NCBI GenBank assembly: GCA_050942925.1
Contig: JBMNOF010000005.1
Coordinates: 1 to 63,724 of the forward strand
Direction of reading: 5' to 3'
DNA length: 63,724 bases
Source of the DNA: Spyradocola sp050942925
GTDB taxonomy: Bacteria > Bacillota > Clostridia > Christensenellales > UBA1750
The notes under the pieces were generated by a model, which had not been told where the DNA came from, made no database searches, and saw nothing but the letters and a program-made list of their open reading frames with translations. Below, piece after piece: positions 1 through 7,816 of this stretch; within the stretch, counting starts at the first letter, position 1; each line of letters starts with the position of its first letter. The position numbers were made by a program, and so were the translations under genes.

Positions 1-19
1 TCTCCCGCGGGGGCCTTTT
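1..19 (-). terminator. partial hairpin at the window edge after rimI
   Basis: Directly after the rimI stop, the minus strand runs into AAAAGGCCCCCGCGGG. This looks like the A-tract and ascending arm of an intrinsic terminator, but the second arm lies outside the window. The call is therefore only suggestive. Confidence 0.3.
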
Positions 20-529
20 CTATTGCGCCTCGCTTTGGGGAAAGAACTCCGGATGCGCCTTGCAGACGCGCTCCAACCCCTGGGGCAAGCGGTCGTTGAC
101 CATGATGTGCGCGTCCTCGCCGTTGTCCTCGTAGTACTTCTTGCGCAGGCCCGCCTTCTTAAATCCAAAGCTCTTGTAGAGCGCCAGCGCCGGCTCGTTG
201 CTCACGCGCACCTCCAGCGTCATGTACTGCACCCCTACGTCCACCGCCGCCTGGATGAGCGCGTAGAGCACGCGCGTGCCATATCCCATCCCGCGCTTGT
301 CCGGGTGTACAGCCACGTTCGTGATGTGTCCCTCGTCGATGATGAGCCATGTGCCGGCATAGGCGACGACCTTTTCGTCCTCCAGCACGACAAAGTACCG
401 CGCCGCGGTGTTGGAGAGCTCCCCAATGAGGTCCTGCTTCGTCCACGGGATGGCAAAGGAGTTGTGCTCGATCTCCATGATCCCGTCGATGTCCTCCAGG
501 CGCATCTCCCGCACGGTGATCTCAGCCAT
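20..529 (-). CDS. rimI: ribosomal-protein-alanine N-acetyltransferase (RimI-like GNAT)
   Basis: This 169-residue GNAT acetyltransferase has the family length and order. The N-terminal stretch reads REMRLEDIDGIMEIE, and the acetyl-CoA loop VHPDKRGMGYGTRVL lies near residue 75, followed by EVRVSNEPALALYKSFGF. RimI acetylates the N-terminal alanine of ribosomal protein S18 and sometimes other proteins in the cytoplasm. The ATG at 529 was chosen because it lies inside the 3' end of tsaB (8-bp overlap) and the conserved GNAT N-terminus starts there; the longer reading frame upstream is arginine-rich antisense sequence. It is the last gene of galK-tsaE-tsaB-rimI. The tsaE-tsaB-rimI arrangement is common in Bacillota, usually with tsaD next, which would lie outside this window. 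The substrate assignment is by family only. Confidence 0.9.
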   Translation of the reverse strand: MAEITVREMRLEDIDGIMEIEHNSFAIPWTKQDLIGELSNTAARYFVVLEDEKVVAYAGTWLIIDEGHITNVAVHPDKRGMGYGTRVLYALIQAAVDVGVQYMTLEVRVSNEPALALYKSFGFKKAGLRKKYYEDNGEDAHIMVNDRLPQGLERVCKAHPEFFPQSEAQ

Positions 530-1223
530 TCTTCTCCCCCTCTCCCGCCAAACCGAGCCGCTCGTTGCGCGCCCGCTCCGCCTGCGGCGCGCGCAGGTAG
601 AGCGGCCGCAGCTGTGCCGCCGACACGTAGGTCTCCGGCCTCCGGGCCGCGATCTGCGCGGCAAAGGAGGCGCGCAATCCCCGCAGCGGCTCCGGCGCAA
701 TACGCGCAAACGGCTCCTCCCTCAGGCGCTCCAGGTTCGCCGCCGCACCGTCTCCGAGGAATAGGCAGGGCTCCCCGCGCCCGCGCAGATCCTCCAACAG
801 CGCCTCCAGCTTGATGGGCGCATCGGGCGTCAGCCGCGCGCCCGCACCGTCAAAGATCGCGGCGTAGACCTGTCCCGCGCGCGCGTCCAAAATGGGGCAG
901 AGCAGCCCCGAAAAGCCCGCTCCCTGTGCGGCAAGCGCCTCCAGGCCGTCCACGGGCGCGCAGGGCTTGTCCCCCGCAAGGCCCATGACCGTGGCAACGC
1001 CGATGCGCACGCCCGTAAACGATCCCGGCCCGACCACGCATCCAAAGACGTCCACGTCCGCAATCTCCAGTCCGGCGCAGCGCAGCGCATCCTCCACCAT
1101 GGGCATGAGCACGGCGGCGTGCATGCGGCCGTTGTGCAGATAGCTCTCGTAGAGCAGCGCATCATCCCTCGTCACGCACACGGATGCCGTGCTGGACGAG
1201 GCGTCCAACGTCAAGAGTACCAT
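522..1223 (-). CDS. tsaB: tRNA t6A biosynthesis protein TsaB (YeaZ)
   Basis: This 233-residue ASKHA-fold protein starts with LTLDASSSTASVCV and carries the diagnostic VVGPGSFTGVRIG motif near residues 65-77. TsaB is the non-catalytic partner of TsaD. With TsaE and TsaC they make N6-threonylcarbamoyladenosine at position 37 of ANN-decoding tRNAs. The ATG at 1223 has a GGAGGG ribosome site 5 nt upstream. This start lies inside the 3' end of tsaE, giving an unusually long 62-bp overlap. It overlaps rimI by 8 bp at the other end, so all three genes are probably co-translated. Confidence 0.94.
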   Translation of the reverse strand: MVLLTLDASSSTASVCVTRDDALLYESYLHNGRMHAAVLMPMVEDALRCAGLEIADVDVFGCVVGPGSFTGVRIGVATVMGLAGDKPCAPVDGLEALAAQGAGFSGLLCPILDARAGQVYAAIFDGAGARLTPDAPIKLEALLEDLRGRGEPCLFLGDGAAANLERLREEPFARIAPEPLRGLRASFAAQIAARRPETYVSAAQLRPLYLRAPQAERARNERLGLAGEGEKNG

Positions 1224-1641
1224 GTATTCCCTCCACCAAAATTGTGCGCTCGTCCCCTTCGCCCTGAAGCGTCACGTGTATGACCGGCGCCCCATCAAAG
1301 AGCCCGCCGGCCACCTCGCTCCACTCCACCGCGCAGACGCCCTCGCCGCCAAAGAAGATCTCGTCAAATCCCAGGTCCAAGACCTCCTCCTCGGAGCCGA
1401 GGCGATAGAGATCGAAGTGAAAGAGCGGGATTCTCCCCTCGTACCGGTTCATCAGGGCGAACGTGGGACTGGAGACCTCGTCTTCGTCTCCCGAAAGGCC
1501 GCGCACCAGGCCGCGAACAAAGGCCGTCTTTCCCGCGCCCAAGCCCCCGTGCAGGAGGAGGAGATCCCCCTTGTGCAGCGTGGGGGCAAGGGCAGCGGCA
1601 ACTTCCTCCGTCTGCTCGACGGAGCTCGTCTGTATCTCCAT
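1162..1641 (-). CDS. tsaE: tRNA t6A biosynthesis ATPase TsaE (YjeE)
   Basis: This 159-residue P-loop ATPase has Walker A GGLGAGKT near residue 35, followed by SSPTFALMNRY and FHFDLYRLG, the signature of TsaE. It binds the TsaB-TsaD dimer and its ATPase activity resets the t6A synthesis complex. The ATG at 1641 overlaps the galK stop (TGATG); a GTG at 1644 is the alternative. The C-terminus is about 20 residues longer than expected after the conserved GDERTILVEG stretch, and this tail encodes the 62-bp overlap with tsaB. Co-transcription with galK couples a housekeeping tRNA-modification module to a sugar kinase, probably as a matter of operon position. Confidence 0.93.
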   Translation of the reverse strand: MEIQTSSVEQTEEVAAALAPTLHKGDLLLLHGGLGAGKTAFVRGLVRGLSGDEDEVSSPTFALMNRYEGRIPLFHFDLYRLGSEEEVLDLGFDEIFFGGEGVCAVEWSEVAGGLFDGAPVIHVTLQGEGDERTILVEGIHGTLDVGRLVQHGIRVRDEG

Positions 1642-2936
1642 CACAGCTCGACCTTCTTTGCGCCCACGGGCCGGATGCCCAGCACCGTGCAGGCGCCCGC
1701 GCCAAAGACCGCATCCATCTTTTCGACAAAGGCCGCGAGCTTATAGTGCGGCACAAAGGCGAGAATGGTTCCGGCAAAGCCGCCGCCGTGCACGCGCCAA
1801 GCCCCGCTCCCGCGCAGCATCCTCTCGGCCAGGGCGCAGGCCAGGGCCAGGCTCTGCTCCGTGCTTCCCCCAACGTAGAGGTTCTGCAGCAGTTTCCAGC
1901 TGGACTCCCCGCTGCGCACGACGCCGTCCAGGAAGGCGTCCAGGTCGCCGTTTTCCAGGGCCGCGTACATCGCGCGGACGCGCTCGTTCTCGTCGTAGTA
2001 GTGCAGTGCGCGCAGCACCGCGCGATCCGAGGTCTTCTTTCGCACCTCGGGCAGATGCTCCAGCAGCTGCTCGACCTTGATGTCGCGCAGCACCTTTCCG
2101 CCCAGGGCCTCGGCCACATCCTTCATCTCGCGGGGAATGGAGGCGTATTCGTCCGTCAGATCGTCGTGGCTGGAGTTGGTGGCAAGGACCACGAGGCTGA
2201 ATCCCCGCGCGGCAAAGTCAAAGGAATAGGCACTGATCTTGGGATCGGCGTGCTTAAAGTCGATGCCGACCAGGCCGCCGATGGAGCAAGCGCTCTGATC
2301 CATGAGCCCCGAGGGCTTGCCAAAGTAGTTGTTCTCCACCCACTGGCTGATCTTGGCTCGGGTGACGCCGTCGAGGATGGAGCCGTTGTACAGCCCGTCC
2401 AGAATGCAGACCAGCAGCACCTCAAACGCCGCCGAGGACGAGAGGCCCGAGCCGGAGAGCACGCGCGAGGTGACCGTGGCATTGAACCCGCCAATGGAAT
2501 AGCCCATGTCGTGCAGCTTGCGGCACACGCCCCGGATGAGGGCATTGGTGGTGTTCTTCTCCTCTTCCTTCTTTTCCAGGTCGGCCGTATCCACCAAGAA
2601 GGGCTTGTCATACCCCTCCGAGTAGAGGGTGATGCGGCCGTCCGCGGTCGGGGCGGCGGCGGCGAGCGTGTCCAGCGTGACGGCCGCCGCAAGGACCAGG
2701 CCGTTGTTGTGGTCGGTGTGGTTGCCCACGATCTCCGTCCGCCCGGGGGACGAGAAGAACACGGGCGCCTCGCCCTCGCAGCCAAAGTGCGCCACATAGG
2801 CGTCCAGCAGGGCCTCGTAGCGGGCCGCCTCCTCGGAGGCTACGCTCTCCGCTCCCCCATAGAGCAGGTGAAATTCCTTCTTTGCCGCCTCGGACCGTAG
2901 GTTTGCGGCGATGGTGCGTTTGTCAAACATGTCCAT
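1641..2936 (-). CDS. galK: galactokinase
   Basis: This 431-residue GHMP kinase has the galactokinase signature GRTEIVGNHTDHNNG near residue 65, the phosphate-binding loop LSGSGLSSSAAFE near residue 160, and the C-terminal VHGGGFAGTILAF. It phosphorylates galactose to galactose-1-phosphate, the first Leloir step in the cytoplasm. It lies head to head with galT, which carries out the next step, and each has its own promoter. An ATG at 2930 is an equally plausible start because GGAGG sits 7 nt before it. It is somewhat longer than the usual 390-residue bacterial GalK. Confidence 0.93.
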   Translation of the reverse strand: MDMFDKRTIAANLRSEAAKKEFHLLYGGAESVASEEAARYEALLDAYVAHFGCEGEAPVFFSSPGRTEIVGNHTDHNNGLVLAAAVTLDTLAAAAPTADGRITLYSEGYDKPFLVDTADLEKKEEEKNTTNALIRGVCRKLHDMGYSIGGFNATVTSRVLSGSGLSSSAAFEVLLVCILDGLYNGSILDGVTRAKISQWVENNYFGKPSGLMDQSACSIGGLVGIDFKHADPKISAYSFDFAARGFSLVVLATNSSHDDLTDEYASIPREMKDVAEALGGKVLRDIKVEQLLEHLPEVRKKTSDRAVLRALHYYDENERVRAMYAALENGDLDAFLDGVVRSGESSWKLLQNLYVGGSTEQSLALACALAERMLRGSGAWRVHGGGFAGTILAFVPHYKLAAFVEKMDAVFGAGACTVLGIRPVGAKKVEL

Positions 2937-2989
2937 GCCTCCGTTCCTTCCCGCGCAACGGAACTGCGCGGTCGTCTTCTTTCCCCTTT

Positions 2990-3018
2990 ATTATGACCGC
3001 ACCGGGGTTCGCCGTCAA
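2990..3018 (-). promoter_or_regulatory. sigma-A promoter of galK-tsaE-tsaB-rimI
   Basis: On the minus strand TTGACG at 3013-3018 and CATAAT at 2990-2995 are separated by exactly 17 bp, 54 bp before the galK start. This is a near-consensus vegetative promoter. Confidence 0.7.
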
Positions 3019-3070
3019 GCCGTGGGTCCTTCATTCCCATCATTATTTCATCCCCATTCAACAAATTTCC

Positions 3071-3100
3071 TTACACTTTTGCCTACAACCGCGCTATAAT
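3071..3100 (+). promoter_or_regulatory. sigma-A promoter of galT
   Basis: TTACAC at 3071-3076 and a perfect TATAAT at 3095-3100 are separated by 18 bp, 37 bp before the galT start. It is divergent from the galK promoter, so one regulator binding in 2990-3100 could control both. Confidence 0.7.
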
Positions 3101-3137
3101 GAAAGTAGAATCCAACGCACATAAGGAGGTCATCGGC

Positions 3138-4661
3138 ATGGCGAACCATCCGCTGGAAGGATTACTGGCTTTTGCGCTGCATCATCACTTGATTGAGCGG
3201 CAGGACATTCCGTTTTGCCGGAATCTGCTTCTGGATGTACTTCATCTGGAGGCGCCGCCTGCGCCCTATTCCCCCTATGAAGCGGATGACGCCCCCCTCC
3301 CGCAGACGGTCACGCCCTATCTGCAGGCGCTCACCGAGGATGCGGTGTCCCGCGGCGTCTGCGCGGACACGACGGGCGAGCGCGATGCGTTCGGCGCCCG
3401 CCTGATGGGCGCGGTCACGCCGCGGCCTTCGGAACTTTGCACGCGCTTCATGCGTTTGTACAATCAAGAGGGGCCCAAGGCCGCAACGGACTGGTTCTAC
3501 CGCCTCTGCCGCGACAACAACTACATCCGCGTGGACGACATCGCCCGCAACATTCAATACCGGGCCGACACCATGGTCGGGCCGCTGGACATCACCATCA
3601 ACCTCTCCAAGCCCGAAAAGGACCCGCGCGACATCGCCGCGGCGCGCTTGAAGAAGAGCACGGCCTACCCGCCCTGCATGCTCTGCGTGGAAAACCCCGG
3701 CTATGCCGGCCGTCCCGGCTTCCCCGCGCGGCAGAACCACCGCTTTGTGGACGTGACGCTCTGCGGTGAGCCGTGGCACATGCAGTACTCGCCGTACCTC
3801 TACTACAACGAGCACTGCATCGTGTTCAACGAGGTCCACAAGCCCATGCACGTGGATCGCTCCTCGTTTGAAAAGCTCTTTGCGTTTGTGGACCAGTTCC
3901 CGCATTACTTCATCGGCTCCAACGCCGACCTGCCCATCGTCGGGGGGTCCATTCTCTCGCACGACCACTTCCAGGGCGGGGCCTACGTCTTCCCCATGAC
4001 CGTGGCGCCCCTGTCCCTTCCGCTGCACAGCCCGGATGAAGCGGTCTCCGCCGGCATCCTGAACTGGCCCATGAGCACCATCCGCCTGCGCGGAACGGAT
4101 GCCCGCCGCCTTCTGGACGTTGCGGAAGCCGTCCTCACGGCCTGGCGGCAGTGGAGCGACCCGAGTCTCAACATCCTGCACTACACGGACGCGCCGCACA
4201 ACACCATCACGCCCATTCTCCGCCGGGACGGCGAGGACTACGTCTTTGATCTCGTCCTGCGCAACAACCGCACCACGGCCGAGCACCCGATGGGCATCTT
4301 CCACCCGCACGCGGACCTGCACCACATCAAGATGGAGAACATCGGCCTGATCGAGGTGATGGGCCTGTTCATCCTGCCCGGCCGCCTCAAAGAGGAGCTT
4401 CGCGCGCTGGAGCAGCTCCTCACGGGGAATCGCGAAATCTCCGTGGACCCGGACACGCCGCTCTACAAGCACATTCCCTGGGTCAACGCGCTGCGCAACA
4501 GCGTGCAGATCACCCCGGAGAACGTCCGCGCCGTATTGCAGCAGGGCGTTGCGGACAAGTGCGCGCGCGTGCTGATGGACTGCGGCGTCTTCAAGCAGGA
4601 CGACGCGGGCCGCAAGGGCTTCCTGCGCTTCCTGGAATCCGTGGGCTTTGCCCGCACCTAA
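3138..4661 (+). CDS. galT: UDP-glucose--hexose-1-phosphate uridylyltransferase (class II GalT)
   Basis: This 507-residue protein matches the long Bacillota class of GalT (about 490-510 residues) rather than the 350-residue class I enzyme. Visible features are CMLCVENPGYAGRPGFPARQNHR near residue 175, SNADLPIVGGSILSHDHFQGG near residue 260, and HPMGIFHPHADLHHIKMENIGLIEVMG near residue 395. It exchanges UMP between UDP-glucose and galactose-1-phosphate. The ATG at 3138 is preceded by AAGGAGG with 8-nt spacing; an earlier in-frame ATG at 3099 lies in the promoter -10 region and was rejected. It works with the divergent galK. No galE is present in the window. Confidence 0.93.
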   Translation: MANHPLEGLLAFALHHHLIERQDIPFCRNLLLDVLHLEAPPAPYSPYEADDAPLPQTVTPYLQALTEDAVSRGVCADTTGERDAFGARLMGAVTPRPSELCTRFMRLYNQEGPKAATDWFYRLCRDNNYIRVDDIARNIQYRADTMVGPLDITINLSKPEKDPRDIAAARLKKSTAYPPCMLCVENPGYAGRPGFPARQNHRFVDVTLCGEPWHMQYSPYLYYNEHCIVFNEVHKPMHVDRSSFEKLFAFVDQFPHYFIGSNADLPIVGGSILSHDHFQGGAYVFPMTVAPLSLPLHSPDEAVSAGILNWPMSTIRLRGTDARRLLDVAEAVLTAWRQWSDPSLNILHYTDAPHNTITPILRRDGEDYVFDLVLRNNRTTAEHPMGIFHPHADLHHIKMENIGLIEVMGLFILPGRLKEELRALEQLLTGNREISVDPDTPLYKHIPWVNALRNSVQITPENVRAVLQQGVADKCARVLMDCGVFKQDDAGRKGFLRFLESVGFART

Positions 4662-4695
4662 GGATTTTCCGTCTGTTTCGAAAGAAGGCGTTTCT

Positions 4696-4959
4696 ATGAT
4701 GAGAGGTCCCCGGCCTCCCCGTCCCGGCGGCGGTCCTCCTCCCTTTGGGGGAAGGGGCCGCGCGCCCTTTGGCGGTGGAAGGCGTCCCTTTGGGGGGCCG
4801 CGCGGTCCCCGGATGGGTGGACCGGGCATGCCCCCGCCCCCGCCGCCCGGCCGCCCGCCGATGTATCGTCGGGGCGGGTGCTTGGGGTGTCTGCTCCCCG
4901 TTCTCGGCCTGAGCGCGGCGCTTGTCCTGCTCCTCGTGGTTTTGCTCTGCCTGCTCTAG
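4696..4959 (+). CDS. proline/glycine/arginine-rich small protein with a C-terminal membrane anchor
   Basis: This 87-residue protein has about 60 N-terminal residues made almost entirely of Gly, Pro and Arg, with GG and PPPP runs. A short cysteine pair (GGCLGC) follows, and then one hydrophobic segment of about 20 residues ending LLLVVLLCLL at the C-terminus. It is therefore predicted to be tail-anchored with a disordered, basic cytoplasmic part. GAAAGAAGG precedes the ATG pair at 4696/4699. It sits between galT and a phosphodiesterase-like gene on the same strand, so co-transcription is likely. No family was recognised. The high GC of its repeats inflates chance reading frames, but the start signal and the clean hydrophobic tail favour a real gene. 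Confidence 0.6.
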   Translation: MMRGPRPPRPGGGPPPFGGRGRAPFGGGRRPFGGPRGPRMGGPGMPPPPPPGRPPMYRRGGCLGCLLPVLGLSAALVLLLVVLLCLL

Positions 4960-5001
4960 CCGTTCCCGCTCGGACGGCATACCGGAAAGGAGGTCGTTTG
5001 C

Positions 5002-5811
5002 ATGGCCATCTACGCATCCAACGGCATTTCCTCTGTCGCCGCATCCATTGCGCGCCTGATGGGCTTTGCCCCGCCGCAGGGCGCCGGCGCGCCCAACCTC
5101 GCGCTGGAGCGCTACGCGCAGACCGCGCTGGGCGGACGCCCCGCCCGCCGCGTGCTTCTCTATCACCCGGACGGCATTGCGCACTACCTCTTCGCGCGCC
5201 ACACGGAGGACTTTCTTCCCGTGCTGGAGAACGCGCCCTTGGCCCTGCCCATGCAGTCCGTCTATCCCCCGGTCACGCCCGTCTGCTTTGCGTCCATGTA
5301 CACGGGCATGCAGCCCGAGCTCCATGGCATTTGCAGCTATGCAAAGCCTATTCTCCGCGTGGACACGCTCTTTGACGCCGCCCTGCGCGCGGGATTCCGC
5401 CCGGCCATCGTCTCGACCTCGGGCAGCACGCTGTCCAAGATCTTTCTGGACCGGCCGATGGAGTACTACATTTTGGACTCCCTCGACGAGGTCCACGCGC
5501 GCGCCGAGCAGCTCCTGCGCGAGGACAGCCACGACCTGATCGTCGTCTACAACGGCAACTACGACGCGGCCATGCACCGCTATTCGCCCGAGAGCGAGGA
5601 GGCGCTGCGCGCACTGCGCGCCAATGCAGACGCCTTTGCGCAGCTGGCCTCCATTGCGCGGCGCTATTGGAGCGCCTACGACTCCCTTCTGGCCTTTGCC
5701 CCGGACCACGGCTGCCACGAAATCGAGGGTGGTCTGGGCACCCACGGCCTGGACGCGGAGACGGATATGCTCATCCCGCACTTCTATGGCGCCTGGCCCC
5801 GCACGCGTTGA
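5002..5811 (+). CDS. alkaline-phosphatase-fold protein (type I phosphodiesterase/nucleotide pyrophosphatase-like)
   Basis: This 269-residue protein appears to belong to the alkaline phosphatase superfamily. LLYHPDGIAHYLF near residue 50 resembles the first metal/nucleophile strand. VTPVCFASMYTGMQPELHGI near residue 90 is the characteristic threonine-containing segment seen in phosphodiesterases. APDHGCHEIEGGLGTHG near residue 235 supplies late Asp/His metal ligands. No signal peptide is visible, so it is cytoplasmic. GGAAAGGAGG lies 8 nt before the ATG. The substrate is unknown. It is shorter than typical nucleotide pyrophosphatases (about 400 residues). Confidence is high that it is a gene, moderate for the fold and low for a reaction. 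Confidence 0.75.
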   Translation: MAIYASNGISSVAASIARLMGFAPPQGAGAPNLALERYAQTALGGRPARRVLLYHPDGIAHYLFARHTEDFLPVLENAPLALPMQSVYPPVTPVCFASMYTGMQPELHGICSYAKPILRVDTLFDAALRAGFRPAIVSTSGSTLSKIFLDRPMEYYILDSLDEVHARAEQLLREDSHDLIVVYNGNYDAAMHRYSPESEEALRALRANADAFAQLASIARRYWSAYDSLLAFAPDHGCHEIEGGLGTHGLDAETDMLIPHFYGAWPRTR

Positions 5812-5830
5812 CGCCGCCCCTTGAACCGCA

Positions 5831-5873
5831 AAAGCGCCCCTGCCGTCTGCATAGACGGCAGGGGCGCTTTTTT
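5831..5873 (+). terminator. intrinsic terminator after the galT group
   Basis: An 18-bp perfect stem (5831-5848 with 5853-5870), a GCAT loop and a T-tract follow the phosphodiesterase-like gene by 20 bp. The A-run on the other side means it can also serve the convergent PNPOx-like gene. Confidence 0.9.
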
Positions 5874-5877
5874 CTCT

Positions 5878-6303
5878 TCACTCTGCGCGAATCTCGTACC
5901 GCGAACCGTGGGAGAGCAGAACGCCGTCCCGCAAGCGAATGCGGAGGATGCAGATGTTCTCGTCCTGCAGGTCATTGTGCCCGTTGTCGATCCACGCGGA
6001 AAACGCCGCGCGCAGCCTCTGCGCGATCCCGGCGTTTTCCGGCTTGCCGAAGGCCCCCAAGTTTTCCCCTATGCCGTGGCCGGTAAACCAATCGCCGCAA
6101 ATCGCCACGAGGGGATTTTCCGCGATCTGGCGCATCTTGTTCGACTGTCCGTGCGTGAGGACGTAAAAGGCGCCGCCGTCGTACAGCGCGTTGACGCTGC
6201 GCACATGCGGAATTCCCGCCTCCACCGTCGCCAGCGCGAGGACGGAATCCCGCCCAAAGCGCTCGACCAGGAGCGCCTCGGCTTCCTTGCTCCAGCCCGC
6301 CAT
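5878..6303 (-). CDS. pyridoxamine 5'-phosphate oxidase-family (split-barrel flavin) protein
   Basis: This 141-residue protein has the short split-barrel layout of the general stress protein 26/PNPOx-like group. LALATVEAGIPHVRSVNALYDGGAFYVLT is followed by SNKMRQIAENPLVAICGDWFTGHG and a C-terminal strand. Such proteins bind FMN, F420 or heme and are not PdxH. The ATG at 6303 was chosen because AAGGGGGGAA lies 8 nt before it; a GTG at 6324 would overlap the nagB stop. It lies just downstream of nagB and is probably co-transcribed. The substrate is unknown. Confidence 0.78.
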   Translation of the reverse strand: MAGWSKEAEALLVERFGRDSVLALATVEAGIPHVRSVNALYDGGAFYVLTHGQSNKMRQIAENPLVAICGDWFTGHGIGENLGAFGKPENAGIAQRLRAAFSAWIDNGHNDLQDENICILRIRLRDGVLLSHGSRYEIRAE

Positions 6304-6320
6304 GGCCGCTTCCCCCCTTC

Positions 6321-7046
6321 TCACAGGAGCGACGCGGCGTCCGCGTCCAGCAGGATGGTCGCGTGGCGGTGCATCTGCAGAATGGACGCCGGGACCATGG
6401 GGTCCACGGGTCCGCAGACCATGCTCCGGACCGCCTGCGCCTTCTTGATCCCGGTGGCCACGAGCACGATGCGCCGGGCCTGCATGATGGAGGCGATGCC
6501 CATGGTCAGCGCGTGCGTGGGCACCTGCTCGCCATCCTCGAAAAAGCGGTGGTTGTCGCGCCGCGTCTGCTCGCTCAGGCGAACGCAGTAGCTGTTGGTG
6601 GTAAAGCGCGGCGCGGGCTCATTGAACCCGATGTGCCCGTTGGACCCCAGGCCCAGGAGCTGCAAGTCCAGCCCGCCCGCCGCGGCGATGGCGGCGTCAT
6701 AGGCGCGGCACTCGGCCTCCGGGTCCTGCGCCAGGCCGTTGGGGATGTGGATCTGCTCCGGCCGCATCTGCAGGTGGGAAAAGAGGTTCTCCTGCATGAA
6801 CCGGCGATAGGAGCAGGGATGGTCCGGCCCCAGGCCCACGTATTCGTCCAAGTTATAGGTCGTCACGTGCTGAAAGTCCAGCACCCCCCGGTGCGCCATG
6901 GCGATCAACTCTCGGTAGATGGGCAAGGGCGTGGACCCCGTCGCCAGGCCCAGCACGCTGCGCGGATTGTCCACAACTTGCCCTGCGATCAGAACCGCCG
7001 CCGCAATGGCGGCCAGATCCCCGTTGGGATAGACTCGTACGTTCAT
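6321..7046 (-). CDS. nagB: glucosamine-6-phosphate deaminase
   Basis: This 241-residue protein has the NagB signatures: GLATGSTPLPIYREL near residue 35, YNLDEYVGLGPDHPCSYRRFM near residue 65 and LGLGSNGHIGFNEPAP near residue 125. It converts glucosamine-6-phosphate to fructose-6-phosphate and ammonia, linking amino-sugar use to glycolysis. The ATG at 7046 is preceded by GAAGGAAGGG. The length is normal. No nagA or transporter lies beside it. Its upstream region is the DnaA-box cluster, so its transcription may respond to DnaA or replication. Confidence 0.93.
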   Translation of the reverse strand: MNVRVYPNGDLAAIAAAVLIAGQVVDNPRSVLGLATGSTPLPIYRELIAMAHRGVLDFQHVTTYNLDEYVGLGPDHPCSYRRFMQENLFSHLQMRPEQIHIPNGLAQDPEAECRAYDAAIAAAGGLDLQLLGLGSNGHIGFNEPAPRFTTNSYCVRLSEQTRRDNHRFFEDGEQVPTHALTMGIASIMQARRIVLVATGIKKAQAVRSMVCGPVDPMVPASILQMHRHATILLDADAASLL

Positions 7047-7139
7047 GGTCACCCTTCCTTCTCCACGCATATTTGTTAAAAACGCGTAAGCTACAATTTG
7101 TTTGCGGGCCGCCGTGCATGTCCACGCCTTTTCCCTGCC

Positions 7140-7262
7140 TTTTCCACAGCGCCGCCCGCTTATCCACAGATGTTTTCCACTTATCCACAATGCCGGACGG
7201 CGGATGTGGATAAACTTTTCACAAAGCTGACAAAGTGTTTTATCCACAAAATCTGTGGATAA
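7140..7262. other. oriC: cluster of DnaA boxes, candidate chromosomal replication origin (oriC-like)
   Basis: Five perfect TTATCCACA boxes lie in 103 bp: 7160-7168, 7181-7189 and 7240-7248 on the plus strand, 7205-7213 and 7254-7262 on the minus strand. A one-mismatch box, TTTTCCACA, lies at 7140-7148. A perfect 9-mer on either strand is expected less than once in a window of this size, so the cluster is not chance. The 293-bp gene-free gap between nagB and rlmH consists largely of this array and a moderately AT-rich stretch (7265-7325). In Streptococcus the rlmH-htrA genes border oriC, and in Bacillus and Staphylococcus rlmH lies near it. dnaA is not present here and strand bias does not switch cleanly at this point, so a DnaA-titration or regulatory site is the alternative. 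Confidence 0.7.
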
Positions 7263-7339
7263 CTTGTTCATAACTCCCCGGGATTGTGGGGATATTGTGG
7301 GTTTTTCGTCAAAAATCCCCTAAAACTGGCCTCCTTGCG

Positions 7340-7816
7340 CTACTTGTGGTACCGCTCGCCGGACAGAATGCGGCAGGCGCGGTAGAGCTGCTCCAGAAAG
7401 ACCACGCGCATCATTTGGTGGGGAAACGTCAGCGTGGAAAAGGAGAGGCGCTCGTTGGCGCGGGCATAGACCTCGGGCGACAGGCCGAGCGATCCGCCGA
7501 TGACAAAGATCACGCGGCCGCGCTGCGACAGCGCGTCCACGCGCTTGGCAAACGCGACGGAATCCAGCGCCTTCCCTTCGACCGCCAGAGCCACGACCAC
7601 GTCGTCCGGGCGGATCTTGGCCAGGATGCGCTCCCCCTCGGTGCGGAGAACCTGCGCCTCGGCGCCGGGGCTCTCGTGCACGGGCTCCGGGGCGTCCGGA
7701 ACCTCGATGACCTCCAGGGCGGCATAGCGCGTCAACCGCTTTTGGTACTCCGCGCAGGCTTCCCGCCAATACCGCTCCTTGAGCTTGCCCACGCACAGCA
7801 GGGCCGCGCGCATCAT
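7340..7816 (-). CDS. rlmH: 23S rRNA (pseudouridine1915-N3)-methyltransferase
   Basis: This 158-residue SPOUT methyltransferase has the usual length (about 159). It carries FVIGGSLGLSPEVYARANERLSFSTLTFPHQMMRVVFLEQLYRA, the invariant C-terminal knot region, and ends SGERYHK. It methylates pseudouridine 1915 in helix 69 of 23S rRNA. The start ATG at 7816 overlaps the stop of the CPBP gene (ATGATG), with GGGAGG upstream. In Staphylococcus the 3' end of this gene is the SCCmec attachment site; no insertion is seen here. Its neighbours htrA and walJ reproduce a conserved Bacillota cluster. Confidence 0.96.
   Translation of the reverse strand: MMRAALLCVGKLKERYWREACAEYQKRLTRYAALEVIEVPDAPEPVHESPGAEAQVLRTEGERILAKIRPDDVVVALAVEGKALDSVAFAKRVDALSQRGRVIFVIGGSLGLSPEVYARANERLSFSTLTFPHQMMRVVFLEQLYRACRILSGERYHK

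Noticed and set aside
3162..4829. A 555-codon minus-strand frame
   Set aside because: It lies opposite galT and has no start signal or recognisable domain.
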